Assembly (NCBI GenBank): GCA_036583965.1
Contig: JAZBQD010000014.1
Coordinates: 38,116,990-38,180,989 of the forward strand
Reading direction: 5' to 3'
Length of the DNA stretch: 64,000 nt
Origin: Prunella strophiata
Taxonomy: Eukaryota; Chordata; Aves; Passeriformes; Prunellidae
In this document: piece by piece, positions 52,121-64,000 of the stretch
How the letters are laid out: each line of letters opens with the position of its first letter
Numbering within the stretch: position 1 is the stretch's first letter
Made by a program: the position numbers and the translations under genes
Notes under the pieces: generated by a model
The model's database searches: none
The model's input: the letters and a program-made list of their open reading frames with translations, nothing else
Told to the model about the DNA's origin: nothing

Positions 52121-54769
52121 CTGTCTCTGACATTCAGTAATGGAGGAAAAGTCCTCAGGGGGTAATCCTCCCTTTTAAAGAAGAAATTCTGAGGTGCTTC
52201 AGGCTTTCCCAATTTCCCACTTCCTACTCTCCCTGTATCTGCCCTGTTCTAGGCATAACATTGTATTTTAGTTCCCAGAAACATTCTGTGCATGGCTTAG
52301 GCTGTTCATGAAGGCACATGGATCCCAGAAAATGAACACAACTGCCCACACTATTTAATGTACAGAGAACACTGAGTATCAACAACTCACAGGGCCAGTA
52401 ATTCTCAGAATTTTGCATACACAGGATTTTTGCTCATCTAGCCCAAGTGTGATTAGATGGCTTTCTCAGATGACAATGTAGGGAGGGCAGTCAGTCACAT
52501 GCCACATACACGATACCCGTGATGAAAAGCTGAGCCTGTCCAAGTTACACTCTGGAGATATATTTTTTAATGCTCTATAATAAGCTACCTGTGCACAACA
52601 GAGTCATGAACCATTCTGTCATATAGATTCCTGTCAGCTTGCTTCAGCTTGTTCCAGGTTTGCTGGTATATGTCCAAGGCAGCTTGGTCCATAATTAGGA
52701 ATCCTAAACACAACATGATACACCTCAGCCAGCCCCATTTTCTTTCAGAGTGTATCAGTGGCAAAAGCTTGCCAGCTGAACCTATATAGAAACTACAATT
52801 TCCCTAAAAGACAATTAAAAACATACTATATACTCAGTGTCCTGTGGTTTGGTACATGGAATTTGTAAGATGGACAGATGAACCTTAGTTCTGCCCTCCC
52901 GTATCAGCAATAGCATAATATGTAAGCGAATTATAAAATTAGTGAAAGAATATTTTTAAATAAAATTAATCTCCAAAGTGAAATTGACTTGGTTATTTGC
53001 TTACCCACACACTTCATAAACATATACATGCAGGCAAAAAAAACAAATGCACAATTTTGATACGCCAATTTCCTAATGATTTGCCTGCAGTCTAATGGGT
53101 TTTCAGTAACAACATAATAATATTTTGGATAATGCACTGAACCTATATACATGTAAACATTTAGTTAGAATTGCTCTGGGAATCCTATTTTTGAATTTCC
53201 ACCCTTCTTTGCAAAGCAATGTTTGACCTTCATGATGTATTAACATAGAGGGGTTTTTTTAAATTTAATATACCGATGAAATTGGGGCAGAGAACACAGA
53301 TGACTGCCTCTGAGCCCTCAGGCTCCTGATTATCTCAGGATAACTGTGCCTTCCTGGAGTTGCTCAACTGCATTTAACAGTCTTTACTGTGAAGAAAGCA
53401 GTGTTAGATAAACATCATTCAGAAGGGTATCTCTAATTGTTTGAGCCTATGGAAATAATGTGCCCCAAGCATCAGCAGTAGATAGGTGTGGTTTTCAGAT
53501 CATCAAGAAATATCTTTGGCTAGTATCAGCTCAGTGCTGTGTCATCCTCTTGTTTTAATTGACACTGAGTGTATCACTTGCTCATCCTGATGTATTTACA
53601 AATCTTGATTAAGTCACAATAGTTAAATGTCAATATACTTCATAGCAGCTTTATAGGCTAGGGAGTTACCTGCCCTTTTCTGTGTTTGAATACCTCATGC
53701 AGAGAGAGTAAAAGACATTTATTTATGCCCTAGTATTGGCTAGTGCCAGCTACAGCTGCCAGCAGCTGAGGGTGGCACTGGGAAGTTGCAACACTCAGCA
53801 GAGGCATCCTGGTAGGTATCAGCACTTCCCAGCTGAGCAGCTTTTCAAAGCCACCATCCCTGTGCTTGCAGTCAGTACAACAAACAAATCCAGGGAGTGA
53901 GGAACTTGTAAGCCTTTCAGAGCCACCACATGGATTTGAAACTGGTTGATAACTCCACTGGAAGCTGGGGACCCTGGGGTGCCCTCTCTGCATGTTGTTG
54001 GCAAGGAGTGTTTTGAAGATGACCTTCTTTGCCTCTTGTATCTTCAGTGTGTTTGCTCCTTTTTACACATCCACCATCTTGTTCTCCTGCACATGTCACC
54101 CCAATCTTCTCATAAATGTCCTGCAATTCTCCTTGCTCAAGTGCAGAGGCTGTGCACTCTGTGTCACTGCACCTGCAGCTCACAGCTCATGTAACTCCAG
54201 CACAGGAAAATAGATATATATACCCTATAGGAAGCTTGGTGGAATGAAAGTGTTGGGGTGCTTAGAAACTCCAACTGGAAGGTCTGTCCCACAGAAATGA
54301 GGCCACTATTCCAGTAAATTGCATCTATTTCTGCTGTGTAAAACTAGGGAAATTGGTTTCTTGGGACCTTGCTGTCCTTCCAGATTAATTGCATCCAAAT
54401 TAAATAGAAGGTGCTGATATTGTACTGGCAATATCAGATAGTCCTGTTTCATTTGCTGATATACAAGTTCTGTTATATTTCCCCATGAATAACAAGTGGC
54501 CTGGTGACAGTTCCTGAATATGTTGGAATCTATCTGAATACAGTAAAAAATCAAAGTAATTCTAAAGGGGAAAGAAAAGAAAATATAGCTTGATTGTTGA
54601 TTACTGTTTTCTTTTTTTTGGATAGTTTTATCCTAACTTGTCATCAGAAATACTTTATCATTAACAATTTGGATATTGATAGACTATCTTTACCACAAGT
54701 CCTTTTTCTTATTCCTCAGTTTTTTATTCATATGTGCCCCAAAATGTGATACTCTGTGTCAAAGTACCC

Positions 54770-54980
54770 ATCACTGCCTTGTGCATATATGTATCAAATA
54801 ATATATATATCCACACTAATATTTACTATTTATTTATACAACTCTTTATATACATTAATACATTGTTACACAATATATTGTTGTAATGACATCATACATA
54901 TACTAACACATATGCACATACCATATGCAATTATTATACAGGGCTATGTAATAATAATAATTACAATTGTGTATAAATTG
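54770..54980. repeat. AT-rich low-complexity stretch
   Basis: About 200 bp rich in ATATAT, ATACAT and TAATAA steps. The 92-codon plus-strand frame over it is made of Tyr/Ile/Thr-rich low-complexity sequence and is not a credible gene. Confidence 0.65.
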
Positions 54981-55603
54981 TATGTGATGAGAAAGATCAT
55001 AAAAGGATGGTATCAACATCCTAGCTATTTCTAGTGGTACTTATTTACAAGGAGAAAATTAACTAAAATAACTGAAGTGGATTATGTGTGCCTGAAAAAG
55101 TAGCTGTCCTGGAATTGACATACCTTACTTTAATCCAGAGAAATGTTATGAGGCACTTATTATTACTAATAGCTTCCCCACAAGCTGTGAGATGGATGTA
55201 GTAAACATTTATCTGCAGACAGAAGTTACTGTATGTTTTACAAACACAACACAGAACCACAGAAAGGCGTTAACACTTCAGCTCTAACACTGTGGTTTAT
55301 GAACACTGGTGGCTTCTGAACCCCCTCCTCTTTCCAGGGCAAACACTCACAAATCTGCTGTAAGAAGAGATAAATACTAAAATTCAATCCTAGCCTGCTT
55401 CCACTCCTCCAAATGGCTTATTCAGTAGCACTCAGCTTTACAGACATTTTATCCTGAGGCTTTTATCGCTGAAAGGAAGTGGGGACTTGATTTCCCTGTT
55501 CCCACTGCCAGCTCCTGGGCTGCACACAGATCTGCTGCTACAGTAGGCTGTAGCCATGTTTCAGCAGCAAACATGAAACAGGCCATAGCTACAACAAACA
55601 GAG

Positions 55604-55604
55604 A

Positions 55605-55648
<44 letters not shown>

Positions 55649-55661
55649 CAACAACAACAAC
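55604..55661. repeat. Compound microsatellite (AAT)n(AAC)n
   Basis: About 14 AAT units pass directly into about 5 AAC units with no interruption; probably polymorphic in length. Confidence 0.95.
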
Positions 55662-58600
55662 CTCATCTCTTCTCAAGCTGACATAGATCCATGAAGTGCT
55701 ACTGGTATTTTGGTTGCAAGATGATGATCCATGAACTTGCTAAAATGATACAAAGCAATCCCCTATAATTATACTGATTAAAATGGGAAGGATACAGACC
55801 ATGCACTCTTGCATCATAAATACTGTCTGTGAAGTTTTAAGGTTTGAAAATAATTTGTTCTGTCTTAAAAAAAAAAGTTTCTATCAGTGCAAAGTTTAGC
55901 AGTTTAATGATACCTTCATTCTGTGCAACACATAGTCCTCTATTTAAACAAGTCAAGGGTCTGATCACATATTTACAACGAGCTATAACTTTCAGACATC
56001 AGAGTGCACAAGAAATGCATAATCACATTTTGGGAGACTCAGTTCTACAGCTCACAGCTGCCTTAAGTATCCCTTAACAACATATATTCCTAAGGCTTCC
56101 TCCCAGCTCAGAGGGAGAGGAAAAGATATTAATTAAGGGTGCTATGCCAGTTCATACCAGACTGAGATCCAACCTAATAGTTAAAGTCCACAATAGAAAC
56201 AAGAGTCTTGATGGAGATCTCCAAGATACACATGCTAATTACCCTGAACATAATTACTGGGTGCAATGGTAGAAGATGATGAGTACTCTTTACTCACAGG
56301 AACCTGTGGGCCAAGTGTAAAATAGTGCTGGCTCCATCCTACTGGCTGGTAAAGTATGAGAATCACATGTACCCAGCAATGCTAAGGAAAAAGCCCCATA
56401 TGAAAACTGCATATACATTAACCAGCAAGTCTTTGGAGCACAGCGGGAATGTTCATATTTATATTGATAGTCAAAATGGGTGCAAGAAACTGGCTGTTGG
56501 ATTTTAAGTCTGAAAACTTTATCCCTTTCTCCTGCCATGTTACAGAAATCAAATAGTTTTTCTGTGTTTCTTCAGTCCATGTGTTCTATATTGTGCTCAC
56601 AAGGTTTTCTCTTGCAATCAGAGATGTTGATCTGCTGAGAAGATTCCCCTGGACCAGCAGATAACTTGGCACTATGGCCCCTTATGGTCATCTTGACAAT
56701 CATTTGCCTAAGTGTGACAGAAGCTTTCCTGAGTGCCCTCAGTACATTTATCACATTAGTGCCATTTGCTCATCCCTCACTTGTAGAAAAGTTATGCTCA
56801 CTGTGAGATCAGGCTGTTGGGAGCCTTGCACCTGCTGTCCTGATAGAGATCAGAGCAGGAGCCCTCCAGGGAGGGTCAGGGAAATGTGTGAGGTGTGTGT
56901 CCAGAGGCATTGCTGTGCCATCCATCTGACTGCCTCCTCTGTGCCCGTGGAAGTGCAAAGCACAGCAGAGTTTCCCAGGGTGGGACCCCAGAGCCCAGCA
57001 CAAGGGTGTGAGCCAGCTCGGGTGGCTCAGGCAGATCAGATCTAACAGCTGCAGTGCCTGTGCAACAGCAGTCCCTCTGCCTCGCCTATGGTTGTGCTGC
57101 TCTGCAGCTGGGGTAGAGTCAGCAGTTTAAAAACTGCTTTAAAGCTGGCTGTTAGTGATCAGGAGTAGGGGAGCCACAAAGCTCTGACTTGGTGTTGTAT
57201 TGCACTAAATTCAGTCTCTGTCAGGTTTGCCACTAAGTAGTTTGGCCATATCTACAAGCTAACACTCCATAATGAATGTTCATGTAAATTGGAACCTTAA
57301 TTTATTAACTGAGCTGCTAAAAACTTATCTGCTTCTCTACCATGCACATTTAAAGGGTTCTGTCAACAAATAAAAAATCACATCCAAAATACTTTCCATC
57401 CCCCAGGGATCATACAGCACTCCAAAGTCTGTTTTACTGTCATTCTCCCAGTCTGTTTTGCACTCCTGTTGAACAGAGCTTGTACCTAGGAGCAGTTCTC
57501 CCAGAATGCTACATGACACCTATAGGTTCTCCTGTTGTTTTGTTTGTCTTGAACTTAGTGCTCCAGGGACATAACAGATTTGGCATTAAGAGTAAATGCA
57601 GTAGAAGGTGATATCAGTACAACTGCAGGAAAAATGAAAAATAAATCTGCATTGTAAGAGAAATGAAGCTGTTAATTATTTAGAATTCATTACCTGCATG
57701 GGACAGTAGAGCTTTGTGATTTATTAAAAGGTTCATTTTATTCTGAATTTTGTTTCCAACTTAAACAATTATATCAACCACCTCTATAGGCCTTTCAGCC
57801 CCACACTCTGCATGCAGCTCTGCCCTGCAGGCACAGTTTCAGGGAAAGCCACAATCCTTTTATAAGCTATATATTATTGAAAGATAAGCCTATACCTTGG
57901 GCAGTGTTCTTCCTAGTCTTGCTGTGTGGGGGAAAATATCAATGGTCTCCACTTTTCAGTATCTCCTCCATTGCAGAGGGAGGTTAGACCTGAGTCCTTG
58001 TTTCCTCCCCAGTGAGGGAGCATACCTGCTGCTTCATGCAGTAAAAAGAAACACTCCCTGTGCAAGACCTTCCTTTAATTTTTTACTAGGGTATCACGGG
58101 AAGGTCAGATGAAATCTGGCCCTACAGCATTTAATCTGACTCATTTTTTTTGTACAGCTTCTTTCATGTAAACAGTACAGTAGAACACTTAGCAGAACAA
58201 AGGAGTATTTGAGAAGCCTGCTAAAGATGTTTGGTTCATTAGATTCACATAAGGCCAAATTCTGTTCTTCAGGACACACCTTTCATTAGGAGTTAGATCA
58301 TGCATCTGGGGAATGGAAATGATCTTTTAATGCAGTCCTTTCAAAGATATTCCATTTGACAGTTTTCTCATTTCTTTCCACAATTAGAAATGCTAGCAAA
58401 AGCCCTATAACAACTTCATTTTTCCTTTGATTTATTCATGTCTCAAGCTTGTTGCTTAATTTTTAAATAATTCTGTATGACCGTAGGAGAGCCCCATTTC
58501 TGTTGGCAACTTGCAAATGGCTGATTTTCCTTTCATGCCTTTGCTCTTCCACAGAAACCAGTTCTTCAGTTTCAAACCTTTTTCTTGGAAGAAGAAATGT

Positions 58601-60078
58601 TGCAGAACAAGAAGGAAGACATTGTTCTGGGAAGGGACCCACATGCTGTCATTCATGGCCCAAGGTCAGTCTCTGAGTCAGCTGAGCCTTCCTTGCGAAG
58701 ATGATGGAGAGTAGGAAGGCTTTGTTGTGTTACACAAGGGATATGAGAGGTTGGGAAGGTGGAATATAGCAGCAGGACAAAAAGAGATGAGGCAGGTTTG
58801 CAGATAAAATGTCAGTAAACATGCTAACAGCACCAGGCAATGCACCATCAGACATGCTACAACAGCAATCCTCTTGTTGGGAGATGTCAAAGAATGGAAT
58901 GCAGGAAAGTATCTAGACTCACATGCTTGCCATGAGCAACATCTTCCACTGAAGACATCTTCCATTGGAGACAAAATACTGAATAGGATATATCATTAGT
59001 TTGACTTGGTGGGACATTTCTGGTGCTTTTAATTAGGACCAGATATTTGGAATAATTATTGTTTTTCAGTGAAATTTTCATAACACTTGGATTGTAATAA
59101 CCATCAGGAATCAAATCAAATAACCAAAAGTCATGTTTGTCCTATTTTTTATTGCCACAGGGTATGCTACTGTCTTGTAGGTGTTTTTTTGCTCTTTATT
59201 TACAGCACATCACATAACAACTACAGAAGCTTCAGTTTGTATTTTGGGGGCAGGGGAGCAGTGCATCTAAAAGCCACAGCTTGATGGAGAAGAAAAAAGA
59301 GTGAGAGAGCAGGAGACAGATAATATACCAGATGTGAGCTCTTTCTTGTAAAATCCAAAATTTCTATTCCAATTAAAAAAAAAAATAAAATCTATGTTGT
59401 ATTCCAGGTAGAGGGAGATCTAGTCTGACACACTGAGTTTTTTCAGACTCATATTCTGTTATCAATTTGATTTACCTCACTTAATCCCTTTGGAAACTGT
59501 ATCTGACCTAATTTTTTCTGCAGTGACTCTTACGGCAAGAACAAATAATAGGGGTGACCCTGTGCATTACTGCCATATCTCTTTCTCTGTAATGTGGATC
59601 ACTCTAGTTTCAATTCACATTTGTCTATGAAAAGACAAAGTCAAAGATCAGTTCAAAGCAGCTGATACATTCTTGCAAATTCACATTTGGCAGCACTCTA
59701 AGTGGGTAAATATTGCCAACATGTATTGATTGCTTTTCCTGCCTCAGCCAACAGACCCGAAGTTATCTGCCAAACATATTTTTTTTGTAAATGACACCTC
59801 ATATTGCCTGATGTTGCATGAGCTGTATCAATTTACTGTGAACCTCACCTGCTCTGAGACGGTTGGCTCTGTAGGGGATTCTTCTTTCTTGACAACAGAT
59901 TTTGTGATTTCCTCTTTAATGCGAATTTAGCAGAGAAATAGTCTGCTAGGAGTGAGACTTCCAATTTTGGCCATTTGTCACATTTTAGGAAGCTGTCTGT
60001 CCTTGAATTTGCTGTGACAGTGCAAGGTGGAAGCATTCTAAATTACTTTTATCTCTCTTGGGCCACTGTTACTTTTCC

Positions 60079-60134
60079 TGTGTGTTTGTGTGCACTTGTG
60101 TGTGAGTGTCTGTGTGTGTACTTGTGTGTGTGTA
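60079..60134. repeat. Imperfect (TG)n microsatellite
   Basis: TGTG runs broken by TT, CACT and AGTG steps; an interrupted, probably old dinucleotide repeat. Confidence 0.85.
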
Positions 60135-61204
60135 ACTGATAAGGCACCTCAAAGTCTGCTCTGTTAACAGGCCTCCTGTGCTGCTCCTGCTGCAGCCAGC
60201 AGCCAAGCTGCCCTCACTGCTTATGGTGGCTGATGGAGAATGCTCAGAATGCAACAAGTGTCTGCTGGCTCAGCTGTCTTCTTATCCATGGCAAAAGCAG
60301 GCCAGCAGTGGAGGAGAGTGTGCTGTGCTCCAAGGAGCAATATTCCAGGCTGCTGGTGGTGCTGAGGGAGAGGTTCTCTTGGATTCAATGACAGATTAAA
60401 AAACCAAATGTTCTGCAAAGAAGTTCCTTCTTTTTGCCAGAAACAGATCTATTTAATGAAAGAACTGTGGAGCTAGATGCTGTTGTGTCATCAGATATGG
60501 CAGCTGAGATAAGGAAATAATTTTTATACAGTTATATTGTACTTATAAGGATTACAAAATAATTATGTCTTCTACTATGATGAGATCTAACAGGTCCAAT
60601 ATCAATGTCCTAGGCATTACAGAAACATGGCAGAAACATACCCTATTTTAAAAAAGAAATAGGCAGTTTCAAGAAGATGTGGAAATCCATTATTGCTGCT
60701 TTTGACATGACATTAGTGGTTATTGTGAAGACCTGTATGAATAAACAGTCAATAATGCAATGTGAATGCCTCCCTTTAACAGCAACCATTGCAATGAAGT
60801 TTATTTTAGAATCATTTGCTGGACTGGAAGGTATACAGTGACTTATAAATGCTTTCACTGCTGGTTCTTTTTCTGCCATGACCATTAATCAACTCAAAGC
60901 CTCATTTAGCTTACTGTTATGAGGAGAATTATGCCTCTTGTATTACAATAACTGCAGCTTGATGGGGAACTTCAGACTCTTCCTCCTCTCAGCAAACTCT
61001 TCCTCAGTGCCTCTGTGCAGTGACTTAATAGCTCCTGGCCCAGAGTATTACCTCCATTAGTTGGTGGTGCTGAGAATTGCCCATCTGGGAGATCAGCTGG
61101 AAAAGGCTTGAACAACACCCTTTCACCTCAACCCACACTTTTTCTGTTCCCTGTTCCCAAAATATGGGCCTGAACTAGGAGCAGTTTAATTCTATAATGA
61201 GATT

Positions 61205-61270
61205 CCTAATGATTGGATCATTAGGATCAAATTGGATTAGATCAATTGATCTATTGGATCAAATAGAAGA
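61205..61270. repeat. Cluster of GGATCA repeats with a palindrome
   Basis: ATTGGATCA-like units recur near 61212 and 61253 with partial copies between, around the perfect 12-bp palindrome GATCAATTGATC at 61240-61251. No function is assigned. Confidence 0.7.
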
Positions 61271-64000
61271 AATATCATCTTCAAATTTAAAATATTTGTG
61301 GTGCTAAATTCCTGGGTTTGAGTTTAATTTTATTTCTAAATGAAGGGAAACTGAGGCAGAAAGGAACAGTAGCATGAGGGACAGAAGTTCAAGACCTCAG
61401 TAGAGTGGTCTTCCCTTCATTTCTATGCAGTGGGATATGGAGGTCCTCATGTGGGGTCCTTGTGATAGGATGGCAAGTGCAAGCTGCTGATTGACTGTTT
61501 TGAGCAGGCTTACATGTCTGCAGTTAGAGGACTAATGGTAAGGAATTATTACCTGCTCTTGGATCTCAATTATGCAATCTTTTTCTCTGGTCTTCTGTGA
61601 AGCAAGAAAATTGAAACAGAAATGTAATTTATTAGCTGCTTTGTGAATGTGGTAAATGCTGATGTCTTATTGCAAATGAGGCATTTGCTAAATAGAAATG
61701 CTTTTAAAAGAGTATAATCCTTCACTGTCCCTCCAGGACAAACAACTGGAGAGCAGTGATTGCAGAAATCATTTAGGTCATGCAAATCAAACTCCAGCAG
61801 CAGTGTTTCATGCAGTGAGAAGGGAAGGCTAGACCATCTTATTAAGAACGCTTGTAATGATAAACATTATTAAAATAACTTGGGAGAAATTACCAAGTGA
61901 GGGTTGAGAAGGGCTAAAAAGGGCAAGCTGATCATGGCAATGTGTTTTTAAGCGGGCTAATTCCAAAGAAGTGTGTTTATCATAGTCACACATAAATGGC
62001 TGAACAATCATCACACCAAAAAGATGTGAAAATCATAGCCCTTACAAGGTCTGAGGGTAGTTTAGTAGCTTTTAATAGACAGAGCTGATTTACATCAAAT
62101 GACACAGGGGCCTAAAATTCTCACGTAATGTTTTCACAAGAGATGACAATCAAAGCTTTCTTCTGGACTTAAATTTAAATGTCACTTGGAGGAATATCAA
62201 GTTACCCAATATTGTACAGTGTAAGCAGAATGTAATGGAAGGTACTGCAGGTAATGCTGCTGTAGTAAGCTGTATTGTACAGGGTTCATTTCTGTCATTT
62301 AGACATCCTGGAGATGAACTTCCTTTACAGTGGTTCTGGCCTGCCAGTGCAGCTGAATGAAGACAGTAATTGCTTTCTTTAATGGGGCTAAATAATCTGG
62401 GATATTTTTTACGTGTGGTAGTACCTGGAGGAAACATATCATCAACCAAACACACTGTTTGGTTACAACAGGCTGTGCATAGGCCCTTTGCAACTTGGAG
62501 AGCACTGAATCCTCAGTGCTACTGCACAACAGAGCTGGGAACTACCTCTTTGTAGGCTAATGGTTACAAACCAGATTGAACAGCAAGCTGTCTCCTGGCA
62601 AACACTGAGAAGCATGTCTGTTTCTCCTCCTGCCTCCTTTCCAGCCACCCCTGATTTCACTTCTCAGAATTTCCATTTCCATCTTTCAGAGGTTTTGGTC
62701 CTCTGGGCCCAAGGGTGGTCCTGGTGTGTTCAGCTCCCCGAAGTCAGTGGCACCAGCCTGAAATCACACGCACACAACTGCTGAAGATCAGCTTCAGACT
62801 TGCCAGCTCCAAATTAGGTTTTGAGGAATGCAAATTTTTGACGAGTTACCAAAGCAGGAAGCTGCCTGGCTCTGAGGATACATCAGCTGCTTTCCAGCCT
62901 TCCTCACTGAAGACGTGGATGTAAGGGAGAAGAAAGGTTTAGGAGGACAATGGTGACTGCTAGCACGATGGGGAAGGGACAGCCAAGGCATTGTCTTTGG
63001 TCTGGCCATGGAGCTGTAGCAGGGAAATTGAGAGGCCAATTAGATCTCTACCCCCAGGACGATGAGGAGTACAGCAGCTAATTAGCAGGTGTTACTGTGA
63101 CAACCCACGAGGCAGCAGCAGGCTGAAAACAAAGTACGGAAATGTAAAGCTGAAACCAGGGGAGGGGAAAAAAAAGACAAAAAACATGAAAGAAAGGAGA
63201 AAACAGGTACAATAGAAGCAAGAGCAAATAAAAAGGTCAAAATACATTTTGAAAGGGTAGGGGAAAAAAGAAGTAGGTAGTGAGGGGGCACCAAGAGAGA
63301 TGCATGATCAGAAATGAAGTGTCTGATAACCTGGTTAGCAAACAAGATGCCAGGATGTGGTATCTTCACAGCAAAGTCTCAGAGATGTTTTGGATTGGGT
63401 TTTTTAATCTGATTTTAACCATCTCAAAAGTTAGATGTTCAGCCTGAGGAGGTTTCCTAGGCTCTGTCATATAGTTTGCAGAGAGAAACAAGTACCAGGG
63501 GAGGTTTAGTCGTTGTGGAGTCAGCATGGACATGGTGGCTCCACAGATGTTTTCTTTGCTGTCAGCTATGGCTTTAATTAAATTGCAGCTCTTTTGTCTT
63601 CCTGCCTTCTCCCTCCTCTGCACTGCTGTATGACTGGTGCTGGTGAAGCTGTTGTTGAGGGACACAGTGAATTATATTGGGAAATCAAGGAGAACTCCTA
63701 TTGGTCCATGTTGCTTGTTCATGCTCTGGTGGTCACAGAGCAGCCACACAGAGTTTCTGGGAGAGTCTTGTGGAGCCACAAATGAGTGCCTAAAAGAAAT
63801 GGTGAGACCTAGTTAAGGTGTCACTGCCAGTGGAAAAGCTGGCTGCTTGCTGACAATGGTGACTTGTCCCCTGGAGGTGTGTCAACAGGGAGAGCTCTGC
63901 TGGCTGGTCTGGCCTGGCAGCCTCACTTCTCCATGGCCTCACTCTGCAACTGGCACTTCAGGTCAATTGCTCATTGCAAAAATGGTATATCTGGACTGCT

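Larger units (their letters stand above)
45126..64000. other. Region upstream of RAP1B without a supported gene
   Basis: About 18.9 kb of AT-rich sequence. I find no exon with recognisable protein homology, no RNA gene, no CpG island and no clear transposon. The open frames here are all under 125 codons and look random. Simple repeats are listed separately. Noncoding RNAs or enhancers could be present but cannot be recognised by eye. Confidence 0.6.

Noticed and set aside
53730..54194. Overlapping 80-90 codon frames on both strands suggesting an exon cluster
   Set aside because: Frames on opposite strands overlap, there are no convincing splice borders, and I recognise no protein family.
54756..55034. 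92-codon plus-strand frame
   Set aside because: It is low-complexity Tyr/Ile/Thr-rich translation of an AT-rich repeat-like stretch.
55604..55661. CRISPR-like or regulatory direct repeats
   Set aside because: A simple trinucleotide microsatellite with no spacers; the window is vertebrate nuclear DNA.

Overview
The window looks like nuclear DNA of a bird, most likely a passerine. It has two intron-rich vertebrate genes with GT-AG splice sites and CpG-island promoters, a low-GC background, CR1 retrotransposon fragments of the avian type, and a nested pair of roughly 1 kb ERVL-like LTRs of a kind I associate with songbird genomes. The species call is inference; the genes are read directly from translated exons.

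Layout. (1) 1-7882, minus strand: the first eleven coding exons of NUP107, a nuclear pore scaffold nucleoporin. They join in phase to exactly 957 nt (319 codons), and the rest of the gene lies beyond the left edge. Its CpG-island promoter is at about 7560-8060. (2) About 8060-14165: the space between the genes, AT-rich, with no recognised exon. It may partly be a long 3'UTR of RAP1B. (3) About 14165-44700, minus strand: the complete RAP1B gene, a Ras-family small GTPase. Six coding exons (16862-25735) give the full 184-residue protein. One intron lies in the 3'UTR, a roughly 19 kb first intron holds the nested LTRs and a CR1 fragment, and the promoter CpG island is at about 44080-45125. (4) 45125-64000: AT-rich DNA upstream of RAP1B with simple repeats and no gene I can support.

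Both genes are transcribed right to left, RAP1B upstream of NUP107. As I recall, human chromosome 12 has the same order and relative orientation. The two proteins have unrelated jobs (integrin and adhesion signalling; nuclear pore assembly), so the adjacency is conserved synteny rather than a functional cluster.

I found no novel multi-gene system. The points most worth a second look are the LTR-in-LTR insertion with its target-site duplications, a possible distal RAP1B polyadenylation site, the RAP1B 3'UTR intron, and an A29 tract preceded by AATAAA.
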